Of a stretch of 64,000 nt of DNA, positions 1-8,542 are shown piece after piece. A model generated the notes under the pieces. The model had not been told where the DNA came from. It saw only the letters and a program-made list of their open reading frames with translations, and did not search any database. Positions within the stretch are counted from its first letter, which is position 1. Each line of letters opens with the position of its first letter. This DNA comes from Paraburkholderia solitsugae (GTDB lineage: Bacteria; Pseudomonadota; Gammaproteobacteria; Burkholderiales; Burkholderiaceae). The stretch spans positions 62,001 to 126,000 of the forward strand of contig NZ_WOEY01000018.1 of NCBI RefSeq assembly GCF_013177695.1, given 5' to 3'. The position numbers were made by a program, and so were the translations under genes.

Positions 1-25
1 GGAGCTCGTGCGGCTCATTCGGTAC

Positions 26-202
26 TTATTCGGTACGATGTGGAACATCGTCCGGGAATGGATATGGGGCGTGAGGTCCTGGCCATTCCGCCGCCGGTGG
101 ACCGCTTAGCGCATCGCACCCGGCGAGACCTGCGAGAAAGCTGCACGTGAGTACCGTGAGTAAAGCGGCGCAAATGCACCGGACTGCTGCCCGACCGTTC
201 AT
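26..202 (-). CDS. small predicted lipoprotein (58 aa)
   Basis: A 58-residue reading frame with a lipoprotein signal: a short basic start (MNGR), a hydrophobic stretch at about residues 8-27, and a lipobox LAGC with the acylated Cys at residue 29. The mature part is only about 30 residues and rich in Pro. The start is fixed by a strong ribosome binding site (AGGAGGT) seven bases upstream. It lies directly downstream of the chemoreceptor gene on the same strand, 76 bp away, so the two may be co-transcribed. I recognise no family. It is probably an outer-membrane-anchored small protein of unknown role. Confidence 0.6.
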   Translation of the reverse strand: MNGRAAVRCICAALLTVLTCSFLAGLAGCDALSGPPAAEWPGPHAPYPFPDDVPHRTE

Positions 203-278
203 CGCACACCTCCTTGCATCTGGCGCATACGCTACTTCTTGGACCTCCAATCGGCGTGGCAGGTTGCACTGAGTGTCG

Positions 279-1904
279 TCATGCGCTCGCCGTTGACAGC
301 TCGGGCGCACTCCAGTTCTGTCCGCTGGGCTCCTCGGCGGACAACCTGGTTGTTTCACGCAGCCTGAACACTGCCACCGCATCGACGAGCGCGCGCGCCT
401 GATCTTCCAGCGACGCCGCGGCAGCCGCGGCTTGCTCGACTAGCGCGGCGTTCTGTTGCGTCGCGTTGTCCATCTGCGTCATCGCGGTATTGATCTGATC
501 AATACCGCGCGACTGCCCTTCTGAGGCTGCGCTGATCTCGCTGACGATACCGGTCACGTTGCGGGCCGCCGTGACGATTTCGGCCATTGTCTCGCCGGCG
601 CGAGTCGCCAGTTCGGCGCCGTTCCTCACCTTCGCAACCGAATCGCCGATCAGCTCCCTGATCTCCTTCGCCGCAGCGGCCGAACGTTGCGCGAGCGCGC
701 GCACTTCACCCGCGACCACCGCGAATCCGCGTCCCTCCTCGCCGGCACGTGCAGCTTCGACTGCCGCATTCAAAGCGAGTATGTTGGTCTGGAACGCAAT
801 GCCCTCGATCGCGCCGATGATATCGACGATCCTCTTTGAACTCGACGACATGTCCGCGATCAGGTCGACAACCTGGCCGACAACGTCGCCGCCGCGTGCC
901 GCGATCTCCGACGCGTTTTCCGCGAGCGCACTGGCCTGCCGCGCACTATCGGCATTTTGCCGGACCGTCGCCGTCAACTCTTCCATGCTCGATGCGGTCT
1001 GCTCCAGGGTCGCCGCCTGCAACTCAGTACGCGTCGACAGGTCGGCATTGCCGCTCGCGATCTCGCCTACGCCGTGCGTGATCGCCGCCGTTCCCTGACG
1101 CACCTGACTCACGGCAGCAACGAGCCCCGCCTGCATCCGGCCAAGTGCAGCCATCAAGCGTCCCATTTCGTTGACGCCCAGCGCTGCGATCTCGCTTGCC
1201 AGATCACCCGCAGCAATGCGCTCGAAATGACGAATAGCGGCATCGATAGGCCGCACGATCGAATTCGTCAACGCGGAGCGCGCGAAGAAGCCGAGGATCA
1301 TTGCGGCGGACCCGATCGCGCCGAAGAGCCAGAGCAGCATATGAAAATGGTGTTGCGCCGAGGCAAAGCGCGCTTTTTGCTGCTCTGCCTGAAAATCTTC
1401 GAGCGCGCGCGCGGCGTTCCGGTAGTCACTGAACAGTCTGTCAGGCGCCTGCCGCTGCGTCGTCCGGAACGACATGAAATCGTTCTGGTCGAGCGCCGCG
1501 ATTTCGGGGCTAAGCGCCTGTTTCATCAATAGCTCGCGCTTCGCGCGCAGCGCGTCGGCCAGCTTCCTCTCAACCTCATTCGACGGCGGTTGCGCGGCAT
1601 AGGCCGCCAGCTCGCGATCACTACCCGTCTGCTCGGCATGCACTCGCGCGAGCACCGCATCGGTTGGCTTTCCCTGCGCGACGAGCGTTTCGTACGTACC
1701 GAGATCGACCCGCACCTGCAGAAGCGCTTCGCTACTGGCGCTAAGGTGTCGCAGCGCAGCCGTCTCTTCACTGTACATCCTGTCGAGTGCCGTGTTGGCC
1801 GTGTCCAGCCCCGCAATCGACATGGCGATCACAAGCATCAACGCCGCCGTGTAGCCGGCGATCGTAATGGTCAGAGCGGTCCGGATAGTGGTATTTCTGA
1901 ACAT
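279..1904 (-). CDS. methyl-accepting chemotaxis protein
   Basis: Transmembrane chemoreceptor of 541 residues. A first membrane helix at about residues 10-33, a periplasmic four-helix-bundle-type sensor rich in Ala/Glu/Arg, a second helix near 188-212 followed by HAMP, then a long cytoplasmic coiled coil. The signalling hairpin tip is intact ([20 protein letters not shown] and following [15 protein letters not shown]), so it can couple to CheW/CheA. The layout is that of the Tsr/Tar-like class common in Burkholderia. No CheR-docking pentapeptide is seen at the C-terminus. The start at 1904 is preferred over an upstream in-frame codon because GAGGAAG precedes it. The ligand is not predictable. 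Confidence 0.93.
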   Translation of the reverse strand: MFRNTTIRTALTITIAGYTAALMLVIAMSIAGLDTANTALDRMYSEETAALRHLSASSEALLQVRVDLGTYETLVAQGKPTDAVLARVHAEQTGSDRELAAYAAQPPSNEVERKLADALRAKRELLMKQALSPEIAALDQNDFMSFRTTQRQAPDRLFSDYRNAARALEDFQAEQQKARFASAQHHFHMLLWLFGAIGSAAMILGFFARSALTNSIVRPIDAAIRHFERIAAGDLASEIAALGVNEMGRLMAALGRMQAGLVAAVSQVRQGTAAITHGVGEIASGNADLSTRTELQAATLEQTASSMEELTATVRQNADSARQASALAENASEIAARGGDVVGQVVDLIADMSSSSKRIVDIIGAIEGIAFQTNILALNAAVEAARAGEEGRGFAVVAGEVRALAQRSAAAAKEIRELIGDSVAKVRNGAELATRAGETMAEIVTAARNVTGIVSEISAASEGQSRGIDQINTAMTQMDNATQQNAALVEQAAAAAASLEDQARALVDAVAVFRLRETTRLSAEEPSGQNWSAPELSTASA

Positions 1905-1931
1905 GGCTGTCTTCCTCGACCCTCTGAGCCC

Positions 1932-1965
1932 AAAAAAAGCGGCGTGCGGACAAGTCCGCCGCCGC
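1932..1965 (-). terminator. rho-independent terminator of the porin gene
   Basis: Read on the minus strand there is a GC-rich stem (GCGGCG plus GCGGAC pairing with GTCCGC plus CGCCGC, one bulged base, two-base loop) followed directly by seven T residues. It lies 49 bp past the porin stop codon and before the chemoreceptor start, so it should insulate the two. Confidence 0.85.
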
Positions 1966-2013
1966 CAGGAGGAGCACATCGATGAACAAATCAGAGTGAA
2001 TCTGATTCCCGGA

Positions 2014-3141
2014 TCAGAAGCGAGTGCGCACGCCCGAAGTCAGTTCGAGCTGATTGGTCGCGCCGAACGTGGTTCCGACGGTGTAGCCGCCATGCAACCT
2101 CATATAGTCACCCGCCAGATACACTTCAGTGCGCTTGGACAGGTGATAGAACGCCGACCAGTACAGCGTTTCCTTGTAACCGTTGTGGAGGCCTGACGTC
2201 GGGTCGAAAGCGCCGATGTTCGCGTTCGGAATATCGCCGTCACTGTTATAAGCGGCGTTCTTCGTACGCATCTGCTGATAACCGAGTTCGTAGTCGAACG
2301 GACCCTTCGGCGACAGCTTGAGCGACACCGTAAAGGCGTTGTCCTGACGCTGGCCGAGATCGCCCTGATTGCCCAGATAACGGAAGTAACCCGCATTGGC
2401 GCGCAGGATACCGAACGTGTAGTTGCCACCCACCGAGAACGACTGGTTTGTAAAGCCAACGCGATTCACGTGGCTATAGAAGCTCGACACGTTGAACGGT
2501 CCACCGTTGTAACCGAGCGCTGCCTGGTAGTTGGAATTGGAGCCGAAACTCGTCGAGTTGCCGAATGCGTAGCCTGCGCTGGCGAAAATGCCATTGTCGA
2601 ACAGTTTCTTCCATGCCACGCCATTGTTATAACGTGTGCCGGTCGCGCTGGCCGCGTAGAAAATCATCTGCTTGAAGTTATTCGCGTTCGTCCAGCCGCC
2701 TTCTTCCGTCGTCAGACTCGCGGTGCCGTACGGGTCGCCATAAATCGTCGATGCGTCGCGTGCGATCGTGTTCTGGAACCCTGCCGTAATCTTGCCGAAT
2801 GTGTCGTTCTGGATGCCGACCCATGCGTCACGGTCGAAAATCTGGCCCGGATCTTCCATCTGGCCATCGCTCATGCGGTATTCGCTTTCGAGCCGGAAGA
2901 TGATCTTCGAACCCGCACCGATATCTTCGGCGCCCTTCAGGCCCCAGCGGCTGCCGCTGAACCACGGTTCGCCGCCGATACCCATGCCGATCACATGATC
3001 GCCGTTCGCATTCGCGTGCGACTGATAGGTCGGTACGCTCAGATCAATCAGGCCGTACAACTGAACACTCGATTGGGCGTGCGCGCCGGTTGCTGCAAAA
3101 GCGCCTGCCGTAACGGCCAAGGCCAGATACTTTTTCTTCAA
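2014..3141 (-). CDS. Gram-negative porin (Burkholderia type)
   Basis: Outer-membrane general porin, 375 residues. Signal peptide ends at AHA (about residue 22), followed by the family opening [12 protein letters not shown]. It then has a long run of alternating beta strands, the motif [20 protein letters not shown], and a C-terminal aromatic Phe (TRF) that is the beta-barrel assembly signal. Length and motifs fit the trimeric 16-strand porins (Porin_4 group, OmpC-like) abundant in beta-proteobacteria. The gene stands alone with its own terminator and an AT-rich upstream region. Substrate selectivity cannot be told from sequence. Confidence 0.93.
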   Translation of the reverse strand: MKKKYLALAVTAGAFAATGAHAQSSVQLYGLIDLSVPTYQSHANANGDHVIGMGIGGEPWFSGSRWGLKGAEDIGAGSKIIFRLESEYRMSDGQMEDPGQIFDRDAWVGIQNDTFGKITAGFQNTIARDASTIYGDPYGTASLTTEEGGWTNANNFKQMIFYAASATGTRYNNGVAWKKLFDNGIFASAGYAFGNSTSFGSNSNYQAALGYNGGPFNVSSFYSHVNRVGFTNQSFSVGGNYTFGILRANAGYFRYLGNQGDLGQRQDNAFTVSLKLSPKGPFDYELGYQQMRTKNAAYNSDGDIPNANIGAFDPTSGLHNGYKETLYWSAFYHLSKRTEVYLAGDYMRLHGGYTVGTTFGATNQLELTSGVRTRF

Positions 3142-3428
3142 GATCGTCTCCTCAGATTACTACATTGAAATTTTCGTTTTCGCCGACTGCGGTGACTGCC
3201 GTCCAGAGATCCGGACAACGGCCCCCGGTCAGCCGATGAGCGCAATCCTAGTTTTCTCAATCCTTCACGCAGCTTTCCCGTACTGTTTGTACAACTAAGT
3301 GTATTTACTGATATACATCACAAAATCGGCGTTAGCTACGCGATATCGTTGCTGCGCAGGATGCAGCCGAGGCCGCGCAACGAAGTCACACTGCGACAGA
3401 CATGCGGCAGCTACCGGCAAGTGCGGAC

Positions 3429-4442
3429 CTATTTCGAACCGGTGAACTCGTTGGTGTAGGTTTTCGCCAGCTCGATATGCTTGCCTTTTACCGACGGGTT
3501 GAACGCCGACAGCACCTTCAGCACGGTCTCCGGACCGTCAGCAGGCATCTTGCCGTCCTTCGTAAACATCGGCAGCGACGCTTTCAACGCGCTCACGTAA
3601 AGGGGTTTGTCTTTCTGATAGTCGTCAGGCATCTTCGCTGCAATTTCTTCCGCGCTATGCGTGTGGATGAATTGCATCGTGCGAACAAACGCGTGCGCGA
3701 GCTTTGCTGCTTCAGCCTTGTGGGAATCGGCCCACGCCGCCTGGACGTAGAGGCTCGACGCCGGGTAGGTGCCGCCCAACGCCGCCTTCGTGCCTTCGAC
3801 CGAGCGCATGTCGACGAGCACCTTCGCGTCGCCGGACTTCTGCAATGCCGAGACGGTCGGCTCGGTCGTCATGCCGGCGTCGATGCGGCCTTGTTTGATC
3901 GCCGCGATAAAGCTGGCGTCCGCGCCCACCGGCAGCATCGTGTATTCCGTGGACTGGATGCCGTGCTGTCCGGCAAGATATTGCGTAAGGAAGCTTGTTG
4001 AAGAACCGAGGCCAGTCACACCAAGCGTCTTGCCCTTCACATCCGCCATCGATTTGACCGTTTCGGCCGCTTTGGTCGATACCATTTCGACCTCGCCCGG
4101 CACTTGCCCGAAGACGACGATCGCCTTGACGTCCTTGCCTTTGGTTTGCAGATCGATCGTATGGTCGTAGAAACCGACAACAGCCTGAACGGCGCCGGCC
4201 AGCAGTTCGTTTTCAGCGTCAACGCCGGCCGGCTGCGACAGAAGTTCGACATCGAGCCCTTCGTCCTTGAAATAGCCGAGTTGTTCGGTCAGGCGCGCCG
4301 GCAAATAGATCAGCTTCGTGATACCGCCGACCATGATCGTGATCTTCTCGCTGTCGGCGGCGCTCGCGTGCTGCGACGCAAGACTGAACAGGAGGCCTGA
4401 AGCAACGGCGATATGGCGCAGCGTGCGAAAGCCAGGGGTCAT
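3429..4442 (-). CDS. ABC transporter substrate-binding protein, NMT1/SsuA-like
   Basis: Periplasmic binding protein of 337 residues with a signal peptide cut near residue 28 (ASA). The mature part has the NMT1/THI5-like (nitrate, sulfonate, taurine, thiamine-precursor) fold: an opening beta strand with the ITKLIYLPARLTEQLGYFKDEGLDVEL pattern, then the GAVQAVVGFYDHTIDLQTKG segment and GLGSSTSFLTQYLA. No permease or ATPase gene lies beside it, so it is an orphan in this window. The ligand could be a sulfonate, taurine-like compound or an aromatic acid. The sequence does not decide. Confidence 0.85.
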   Translation of the reverse strand: MTPGFRTLRHIAVASGLLFSLASQHASAADSEKITIMVGGITKLIYLPARLTEQLGYFKDEGLDVELLSQPAGVDAENELLAGAVQAVVGFYDHTIDLQTKGKDVKAIVVFGQVPGEVEMVSTKAAETVKSMADVKGKTLGVTGLGSSTSFLTQYLAGQHGIQSTEYTMLPVGADASFIAAIKQGRIDAGMTTEPTVSALQKSGDAKVLVDMRSVEGTKAALGGTYPASSLYVQAAWADSHKAEAAKLAHAFVRTMQFIHTHSAEEIAAKMPDDYQKDKPLYVSALKASLPMFTKDGKMPADGPETVLKVLSAFNPSVKGKHIELAKTYTNEFTGSK

Positions 4443-4863
4443 CGATAGTCTCCGTTATTGTCCGGCGCGGCGGAATGCCGCCCGTCTGCATCGATGGGGC
4501 GATTCTAGGGGACCGAATCCTTCCCTCGGCTTACACGGAGACCCAGGTTCCATACGGGATTTCCATGACAGGCGAACACGCCGTCATGCAAAACCTGACT
4601 ATGAATGCCGAGGCTCTGCTTATGTTTGAAGAATGCGTTTAAATCCTGTCTTTTGCGTTGCCAGACGGGATGGGACGAACGTTACTGAGCGACGAGGTAA
4701 AGAGTGAGCCCATGTCGGGCGCACAAAAAAGCCAAGGCGGTGAAGCCTTGGCTTGGAGAATTCTGCTGGTTGAGATATCCATCAGAATCCGAGGGCGGCT
4801 ACTGCGCCGTGGAACGCAGCAGCCCGTCAGCTACCGCAACAACACCGTGGCGAGCGCGGAAGC
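4443..4863. other. intergenic region with a terminator, no gene seen
   Basis: About 420 bases between the binding-protein gene and the small membrane protein gene. Apart from the terminator at 4729-4754 and a weak CATGAC/GTCATG dyad at 4564-4588, I see no supported gene. Open frames here lack ribosome binding sites and family resemblance. Confidence 0.5.
4729..4754 (-). terminator. rho-independent terminator of the PHA gene group
   Basis: A perfect 10-bp stem AAGCCAAGGC / GCCTTGGCTT with a six-base loop. Read on the minus strand it is followed by a T run (TTTTTT). It ends minus-strand transcription from phaB and the small membrane protein gene. Confidence 0.85.
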
Positions 4864-5022
4864 TCAATGCCGGGCGTTGCTCCAGTGCGGCCAGTAGTGA
4901 CGGTGATCCAGCTGCCTCAGCCGCTTTCGATGCATCTGCTCCCGGTAATAATGAGTGGCGACGAACACAGGTGCCATCGCCAGCACGAACGAACCCACAA
5001 CGATTCCCACTGCTTCACTCAT
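4864..5022 (-). CDS. small single-span membrane protein (52 aa)
   Basis: A 52-residue frame starting MSEAVGIVVG. It has one hydrophobic helix (about residues 4-24) followed by a strongly basic and aromatic tail with HYYREQMHRKRLRQ and several His and Trp residues, so N-out/C-in topology is likely. GGAG lies six bases before the chosen ATG. It begins 36 bp after phaB stops, on the same strand and before the shared terminator, so it is probably in the phaB transcript. I recognise no named family. A role at the membrane in PHA or redox metabolism is only a guess from context. Confidence 0.55.
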   Translation of the reverse strand: MSEAVGIVVGSFVLAMAPVFVATHYYREQMHRKRLRQLDHRHYWPHWSNARH

Positions 5023-5058
5023 CGCGATCTCCATTGCAGAACTATCGAACTATCGGCT

Positions 5059-5802
5059 TCATTGCAGGTGCTGCCCTCCGTTGATCGCAATGTTGGCCCC
5101 GGTCACGAAACCCGCTTCGCGCGAGCACAGATACAGCACGAGTGCGGCGACTTCGTCGGGTTGTCCGAGCCGGCCGACCGGAATCTGCGGAATGATCTTG
5201 GTCTCGCGGATCTCCTCGGGCACCGCCATCACCATCTTCGTCGCGATATAGCCGGGCGAGATCGTGTTGACGGTGACGCCTTTCTTCGCCACCTCGAGCG
5301 CCAGCGATTTCGTGAAGCCATGCATGCCGGCCTTCGCCGCCGCATAGTTGGTCTGGCCAAACCCGCCCTTGGAGCCGATGATCGACGCCACGTTGATGAT
5401 GCGGCCCCAGCCACGCTCGACCATGCTGTCGCACACCGGCTTGGTCATGTTGAACACCGAATCGAGGTTGGTCCGGATTACCGCGTCCCAATTGATCTTG
5501 TCGAGCTTCTTGAAGCTGGCGTCTCGCGTGATGCCGGCGTTGTTGATCAGAATGTCGACCGGTCCGACTTCGGCTCTGATTTGCGCCATGCATCTTTCAC
5601 ACGAGTCGTAGTCGGCGACGTCGACAGTGTAGGCGAGGAATTGCCGTCCCTGTGCCTCCATCCGGCCGAGCCACTCGTTCGCACCGGTGTTGCCCGGCGA
5701 ACAGGTGACCACGACCGCATACCCGGCGTCATGCAGCTTGATGCTGATCGCTTCGCCAAGTCCGCCCGTTCCACCCGTCACCACTGCGATCTGCTTTGCC
5801 AT
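5059..5802 (-). CDS. phaB: acetoacetyl-CoA reductase
   Basis: NADPH-dependent short-chain dehydrogenase, 247 residues, expected to reduce acetoacetyl-CoA to (R)-3-hydroxybutyryl-CoA for polyhydroxybutyrate synthesis. It shows the nucleotide-binding TGGTGGLG near residue 9, NNAG near 88, catalytic Ser in the ASIIGSKGGFGQTNYAAAK segment with the YxxxK pair, and the PhaB-typical ending ITGANIAINGG-like (VTGANIAINGGQHL). It lies just downstream of the phasin gene, which supports the PHA role over generic FabG activity. No phaC or phaA is here, so this is likely a second copy away from the main pha operon. Confidence 0.88.
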   Translation of the reverse strand: MAKQIAVVTGGTGGLGEAISIKLHDAGYAVVVTCSPGNTGANEWLGRMEAQGRQFLAYTVDVADYDSCERCMAQIRAEVGPVDILINNAGITRDASFKKLDKINWDAVIRTNLDSVFNMTKPVCDSMVERGWGRIINVASIIGSKGGFGQTNYAAAKAGMHGFTKSLALEVAKKGVTVNTISPGYIATKMVMAVPEEIRETKIIPQIPVGRLGQPDEVAALVLYLCSREAGFVTGANIAINGGQHLQ

Positions 5803-5934
5803 CGAATCGTCCTCATAAAAGCTGGACTGTCAGTCCATGAAGTGGATGCCGGAATCCTGGATTCTTTCATACTTATAAGGAATCCTTCATATATTACATA
5901 AACCTCACCACGGGCATTGCTGCCCGCGTCAGTT

Positions 5935-6504
5935 CTATCGCTTCGCGCCCGCGGCTGCGGGAGCCTGCTCGCTGTTGCTTCGCACGGCCTTCGATGCTGT
6001 GGCGGTGACGGCTTCAAAATTACTTTCGGCAGCCTGCACGACCTGTTGACCCGTTTTCTGCAGCGTTTCGCACAGGGTCGCGGTGGCGGCAATCGCAGAT
6101 TTCCATGCAGCGATCGCGGCTTCGGAACCTGCGGGCGAATGCTTCGCCGCTTCCTCGACGAGTACCTGCACGCGATCGTTATACCGCTCGTAGTACGTCT
6201 GTGTGAGTTGCGTGACTTCAGCCTGAGTGCTCGAGGCGATGTCGAACACTTGCCGGCCGTATGACAGCGATTTTTCCGCAAAGGGTCCGGTGAAACCGGT
6301 TTGCAGCGTGAACCATTGCTGCGGCTCCGTCGTGCCGGACACCTTCGTCAGGTTCTCCTGCGCCTCGGCCAGCGAGGCCCTGACGACCTGCAGGTTCAGC
6401 CCGACCAGTTTTTCGACGCCTTCAAAGATCTTTCCGGTCACCCCGAAGTACGCGTCGACGTTGGCTTTCGCGGCAGCAATATGCTCGGGACTCAATAGAG
6501 TCAT
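5935..6504 (-). CDS. phaP: phasin (PHA granule-associated protein)
   Basis: 189 residues, all alpha-helical and amphipathic, with the phasin-2 family pattern: an N-terminal SPEHIAAAKANVDAYFGVTGKIFEGVEKLVGLNLQVVR, a middle with QPQQWFTLQ-like and YGRQVFDIASSTQAEVTQL, and a low-complexity Ala/Ser C-terminus. Phasins coat polyhydroxyalkanoate granules and control their size and number. The start at 6504 is chosen because GAGGAA sits eight bases upstream. A TTG five codons earlier has no such site. It is followed 132 bp later by phaB on the same strand. Confidence 0.92.
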   Translation of the reverse strand: MTLLSPEHIAAAKANVDAYFGVTGKIFEGVEKLVGLNLQVVRASLAEAQENLTKVSGTTEPQQWFTLQTGFTGPFAEKSLSYGRQVFDIASSTQAEVTQLTQTYYERYNDRVQVLVEEAAKHSPAGSEAAIAAWKSAIAATATLCETLQKTGQQVVQAAESNFEAVTATASKAVRSNSEQAPAAAGAKR

Positions 6505-6608
6505 TGTTGAATTCCTCAAAATTCGGTCCGGCGCGCGAAGCCCCGATCGGACGGATGTGTTGCGGCGGATCGCGATGGTGGATAAATCAAAGTGGATGTC
6601 GCGGATGC

Positions 6609-6806
6609 CTAGCGCATCCGGGCAACAGCCTTGAGAATAGAATCTCCTTCGCTTGTGATCCGGGGACGTGAGCGTCCTGACGCGAGGTTTTCCAGTGATA
6701 TGAGTTGCCGCTCGAGCAGGGCGTCGAGCTCGGCGCGGCCCAGTTCAATCTGGTCCGGCGCGTTCTTGATGAGCATTAAGGTAGCAAATTCATGGGGACT
6801 CAGCAT
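6609..6806 (-). CDS. small winged-helix-like protein, paralogue of 40804-41007
   Basis: 65 residues with a clear ribosome binding site (GAGGAGA). It begins MLSPHEFATLMLI and ends RPRITSEGDSILKAVARM. A protein at 40804-41007 shares the MLSxHExATLML start and the R-x-T-x-x-G-x-x-x-L-x-x-x-x-RM end, with a similar length. The LDALLERQLISLE...PRITSEGDSIL part resembles the recognition helix plus wing of small winged-helix DNA-binding proteins. It sits 104 bp upstream of the phasin gene on the same strand. Its function is unknown; a role in gene regulation is inference. Confidence 0.65.
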   Translation of the reverse strand: MLSPHEFATLMLIKNAPDQIELGRAELDALLERQLISLENLASGRSRPRITSEGDSILKAVARMR

Positions 6807-6885
6807 ATCGTCTCCTCGATTTAGTCTATCTGCGCGGAAGTATCAATTACCCCCTCCAGCGTGAATGCCCGGCAAATATTTCTGC

Positions 6886-6929
6886 CGTCTCCGTAGAGTG
6901 ATCATTCGAGAAATCACCTCACGGAGACG
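6886..6929. repeat. long inverted repeat / hairpin
   Basis: Two 17-base arms (6886-6902 and 6913-6929) match at 15 of 17 positions around a 10-base loop. The outer nine base pairs CGTCTCCGT/ACGGAGACG are perfect. No T run follows on either strand, so an operator or structured leader is as likely as a terminator. It is 80 bp upstream of the small gene at 6609-6806. Confidence 0.55.
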
Positions 6930-7131
6930 TCATCATAACTGTTAAATATTCAATTGCAATATGCGGGATGCGCTTTATTCAAGCAGCTGTTTCGTCTGCT
7001 TAATTCTGTTTCGTCTGCTGAATATCAGTGCATCGCAGGGCCGTGCGGCGCCCCTCCCACAACATCGTCGCCGCCCCCGCAGATGCCAGCCTGGCATGGC
7101 CGATACGGCGATCCGGCCAACCCACCAAAGC

Positions 7132-7166
7132 TTGAATTGATTACTTAATTAACGAAATCAATTCAA
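7132..7166. repeat. AT-rich 11-bp inverted repeat
   Basis: TTGAATTGATT at 7132-7142 is the exact reverse complement of AATCAATTCAA at 7156-7166, with 13 bases (ACTTAATTAACGA) between. The base composition contrasts with the GC-rich genome. It could be a regulator binding site or a remnant of foreign DNA. Confidence 0.45.
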
Positions 7167-7370
7167 TTTTATTTCAATGGGCTTATTTATATTTGAATAT
7201 TGTATTTACAGACTGACCCTTTGCCGCGCGCTCATACTACGACTTTGCGAAACATTTATTACAGTGCGCATGAGTTTTCGCAATAGCCTTAATTTCAATA
7301 AGGGAAATGACTTCTGACATATTTATGGCACGTGGTTGTCTTGCACGACACGTTCGTACCCACGCCCGCC

Positions 7371-8477
7371 TCAGAACAGATGATGTATCCCGCTCAGAAA
7401 CACAGTCTGCCGTCCACCTGACGCCGCGCCGATCCCAAGCGTATTTGCCACCGCCCCACCACCGGCGGTCTCGACCATCAGGTCGGCGTAGACTTGCGTC
7501 ACCTTCGACAGCGAATAGACGTTGGCCACGGTGAACTGAGTCCAGCGACGCCCGGCGAGCGTCGCGGTCCACGCCCCCGCCGCGATTTCCTCCGCAGGTG
7601 TCAAGCGAACGTTGACGCCGCCGTCGACGGTACGAAAGTGCTCGCTGCCGGCGTCCGACTGGATCCGCACATCCGTGGCGAGCGCATGCAGCGTCACGCG
7701 TTCAAAGCGATACGCGCCGCCGATCCCCATGTCGCGCACCTGTTTCGCGTTGAAGGTCGCGCCGGGCGCGAGTGTCTGTCCTTCGAACGAAGTCAGGCCG
7801 AGTCCATTGGAAAGTGGCAGCAAACGGTCGTGGTACTCGGAATACACCGCCACCAGTTTGAGCGGCCCATTCATATAGTTAGCGCCAAAGCTGATGGTCC
7901 GCCCATTCGTATTGCTGGCAGCCGCGCCGGGAAACCCATAGAGCGCGCCGAAACTCAGTCCGCTGTAATTCGCGCTTTTCCATTTCACCGTGCTCGACAA
8001 CTGCACCGGCAAGGTACTTCCGAGGCCATCGAGATTGCCGGGGTGAAACGCGGAGAAGTCGCCGAGCAGTTGACCGGTCGACACCGAGCCGAGCCAATCG
8101 AAATTCCAGTCGGTCTGGCGGCCGAGCGTCACGGTGCCGAACATCGGATCGGACATCCCTACGTAGGCCTGACGATTGAAGAAGGTACTGCTGCTGGCAG
8201 ATGCACCGGTTGTCGTGACAAAACCGCTTTCGAGCCTGAACACGACCGACCTGCCCGCGCCGATATCTTCGACGCCCTGGAAGCCGAATCGGTCGGCCTG
8301 AAAGGTTCCCTGCTCGGCGATATAAGCATGAGCGCCGTGCAAATTGCTCACATAGCTGAGACCGGCGTCGAGACTTCCATACAGCGTGACACTGCTTTGG
8401 GCGTTGGCCGCGGTGGAAACGACGAGCGCAGCCATGCACGCGACGTCCGCCGCGCGGAAAGCGAAATGGGTTTTCAT
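7371..8477 (-). CDS. Gram-negative porin (Burkholderia type)
   Basis: 368 residues with a signal peptide ending at ANA (about residue 26), the mature opening QSSVTLYGSLDAGLSYVSN, the GFQGVEDIGAGRSVVFRLESGF motif and a terminal Phe (HHLF). This is the same porin family as the gene at 2014-3141 but clearly divergent, so it is not a recent duplicate. It is 65 bp downstream of the permease gene on the same strand. The loop with ASASSSTFFNRQAYVG is typical. Its substrate is unknown. Confidence 0.9.
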   Translation of the reverse strand: MKTHFAFRAADVACMAALVVSTAANAQSSVTLYGSLDAGLSYVSNLHGAHAYIAEQGTFQADRFGFQGVEDIGAGRSVVFRLESGFVTTTGASASSSTFFNRQAYVGMSDPMFGTVTLGRQTDWNFDWLGSVSTGQLLGDFSAFHPGNLDGLGSTLPVQLSSTVKWKSANYSGLSFGALYGFPGAAASNTNGRTISFGANYMNGPLKLVAVYSEYHDRLLPLSNGLGLTSFEGQTLAPGATFNAKQVRDMGIGGAYRFERVTLHALATDVRIQSDAGSEHFRTVDGGVNVRLTPAEEIAAGAWTATLAGRRWTQFTVANVYSLSKVTQVYADLMVETAGGGAVANTLGIGAASGGRQTVFLSGIHHLF

Positions 8478-8542
8478 GGAGTGTGGGTTGATGCGTTCGA
8501 GGGAGGACTGCGAGGGCGTGCGTTAAAAGTGAATGCCCGAGA

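Larger units (their letters stand above)
6807..7370. other. AT-rich intergenic region, no gene seen
   Basis: 563 bases without a supported gene, markedly richer in A/T than the surroundings from about 6930 to 7300. It holds a long imperfect hairpin (6886-6929) and an 11-bp perfect inverted repeat (7132-7166). It lies upstream of the small winged-helix-like gene and downstream of the second porin, both on the minus strand. Confidence 0.5.

Noticed and set aside
5059..5802. Calling this gene fabG instead of phaB
   Set aside because: The adjacent phasin gene and the PhaB-typical SIIGSKGGFGQTNYAAAK and C-terminal segments favour acetoacetyl-CoA reductase.
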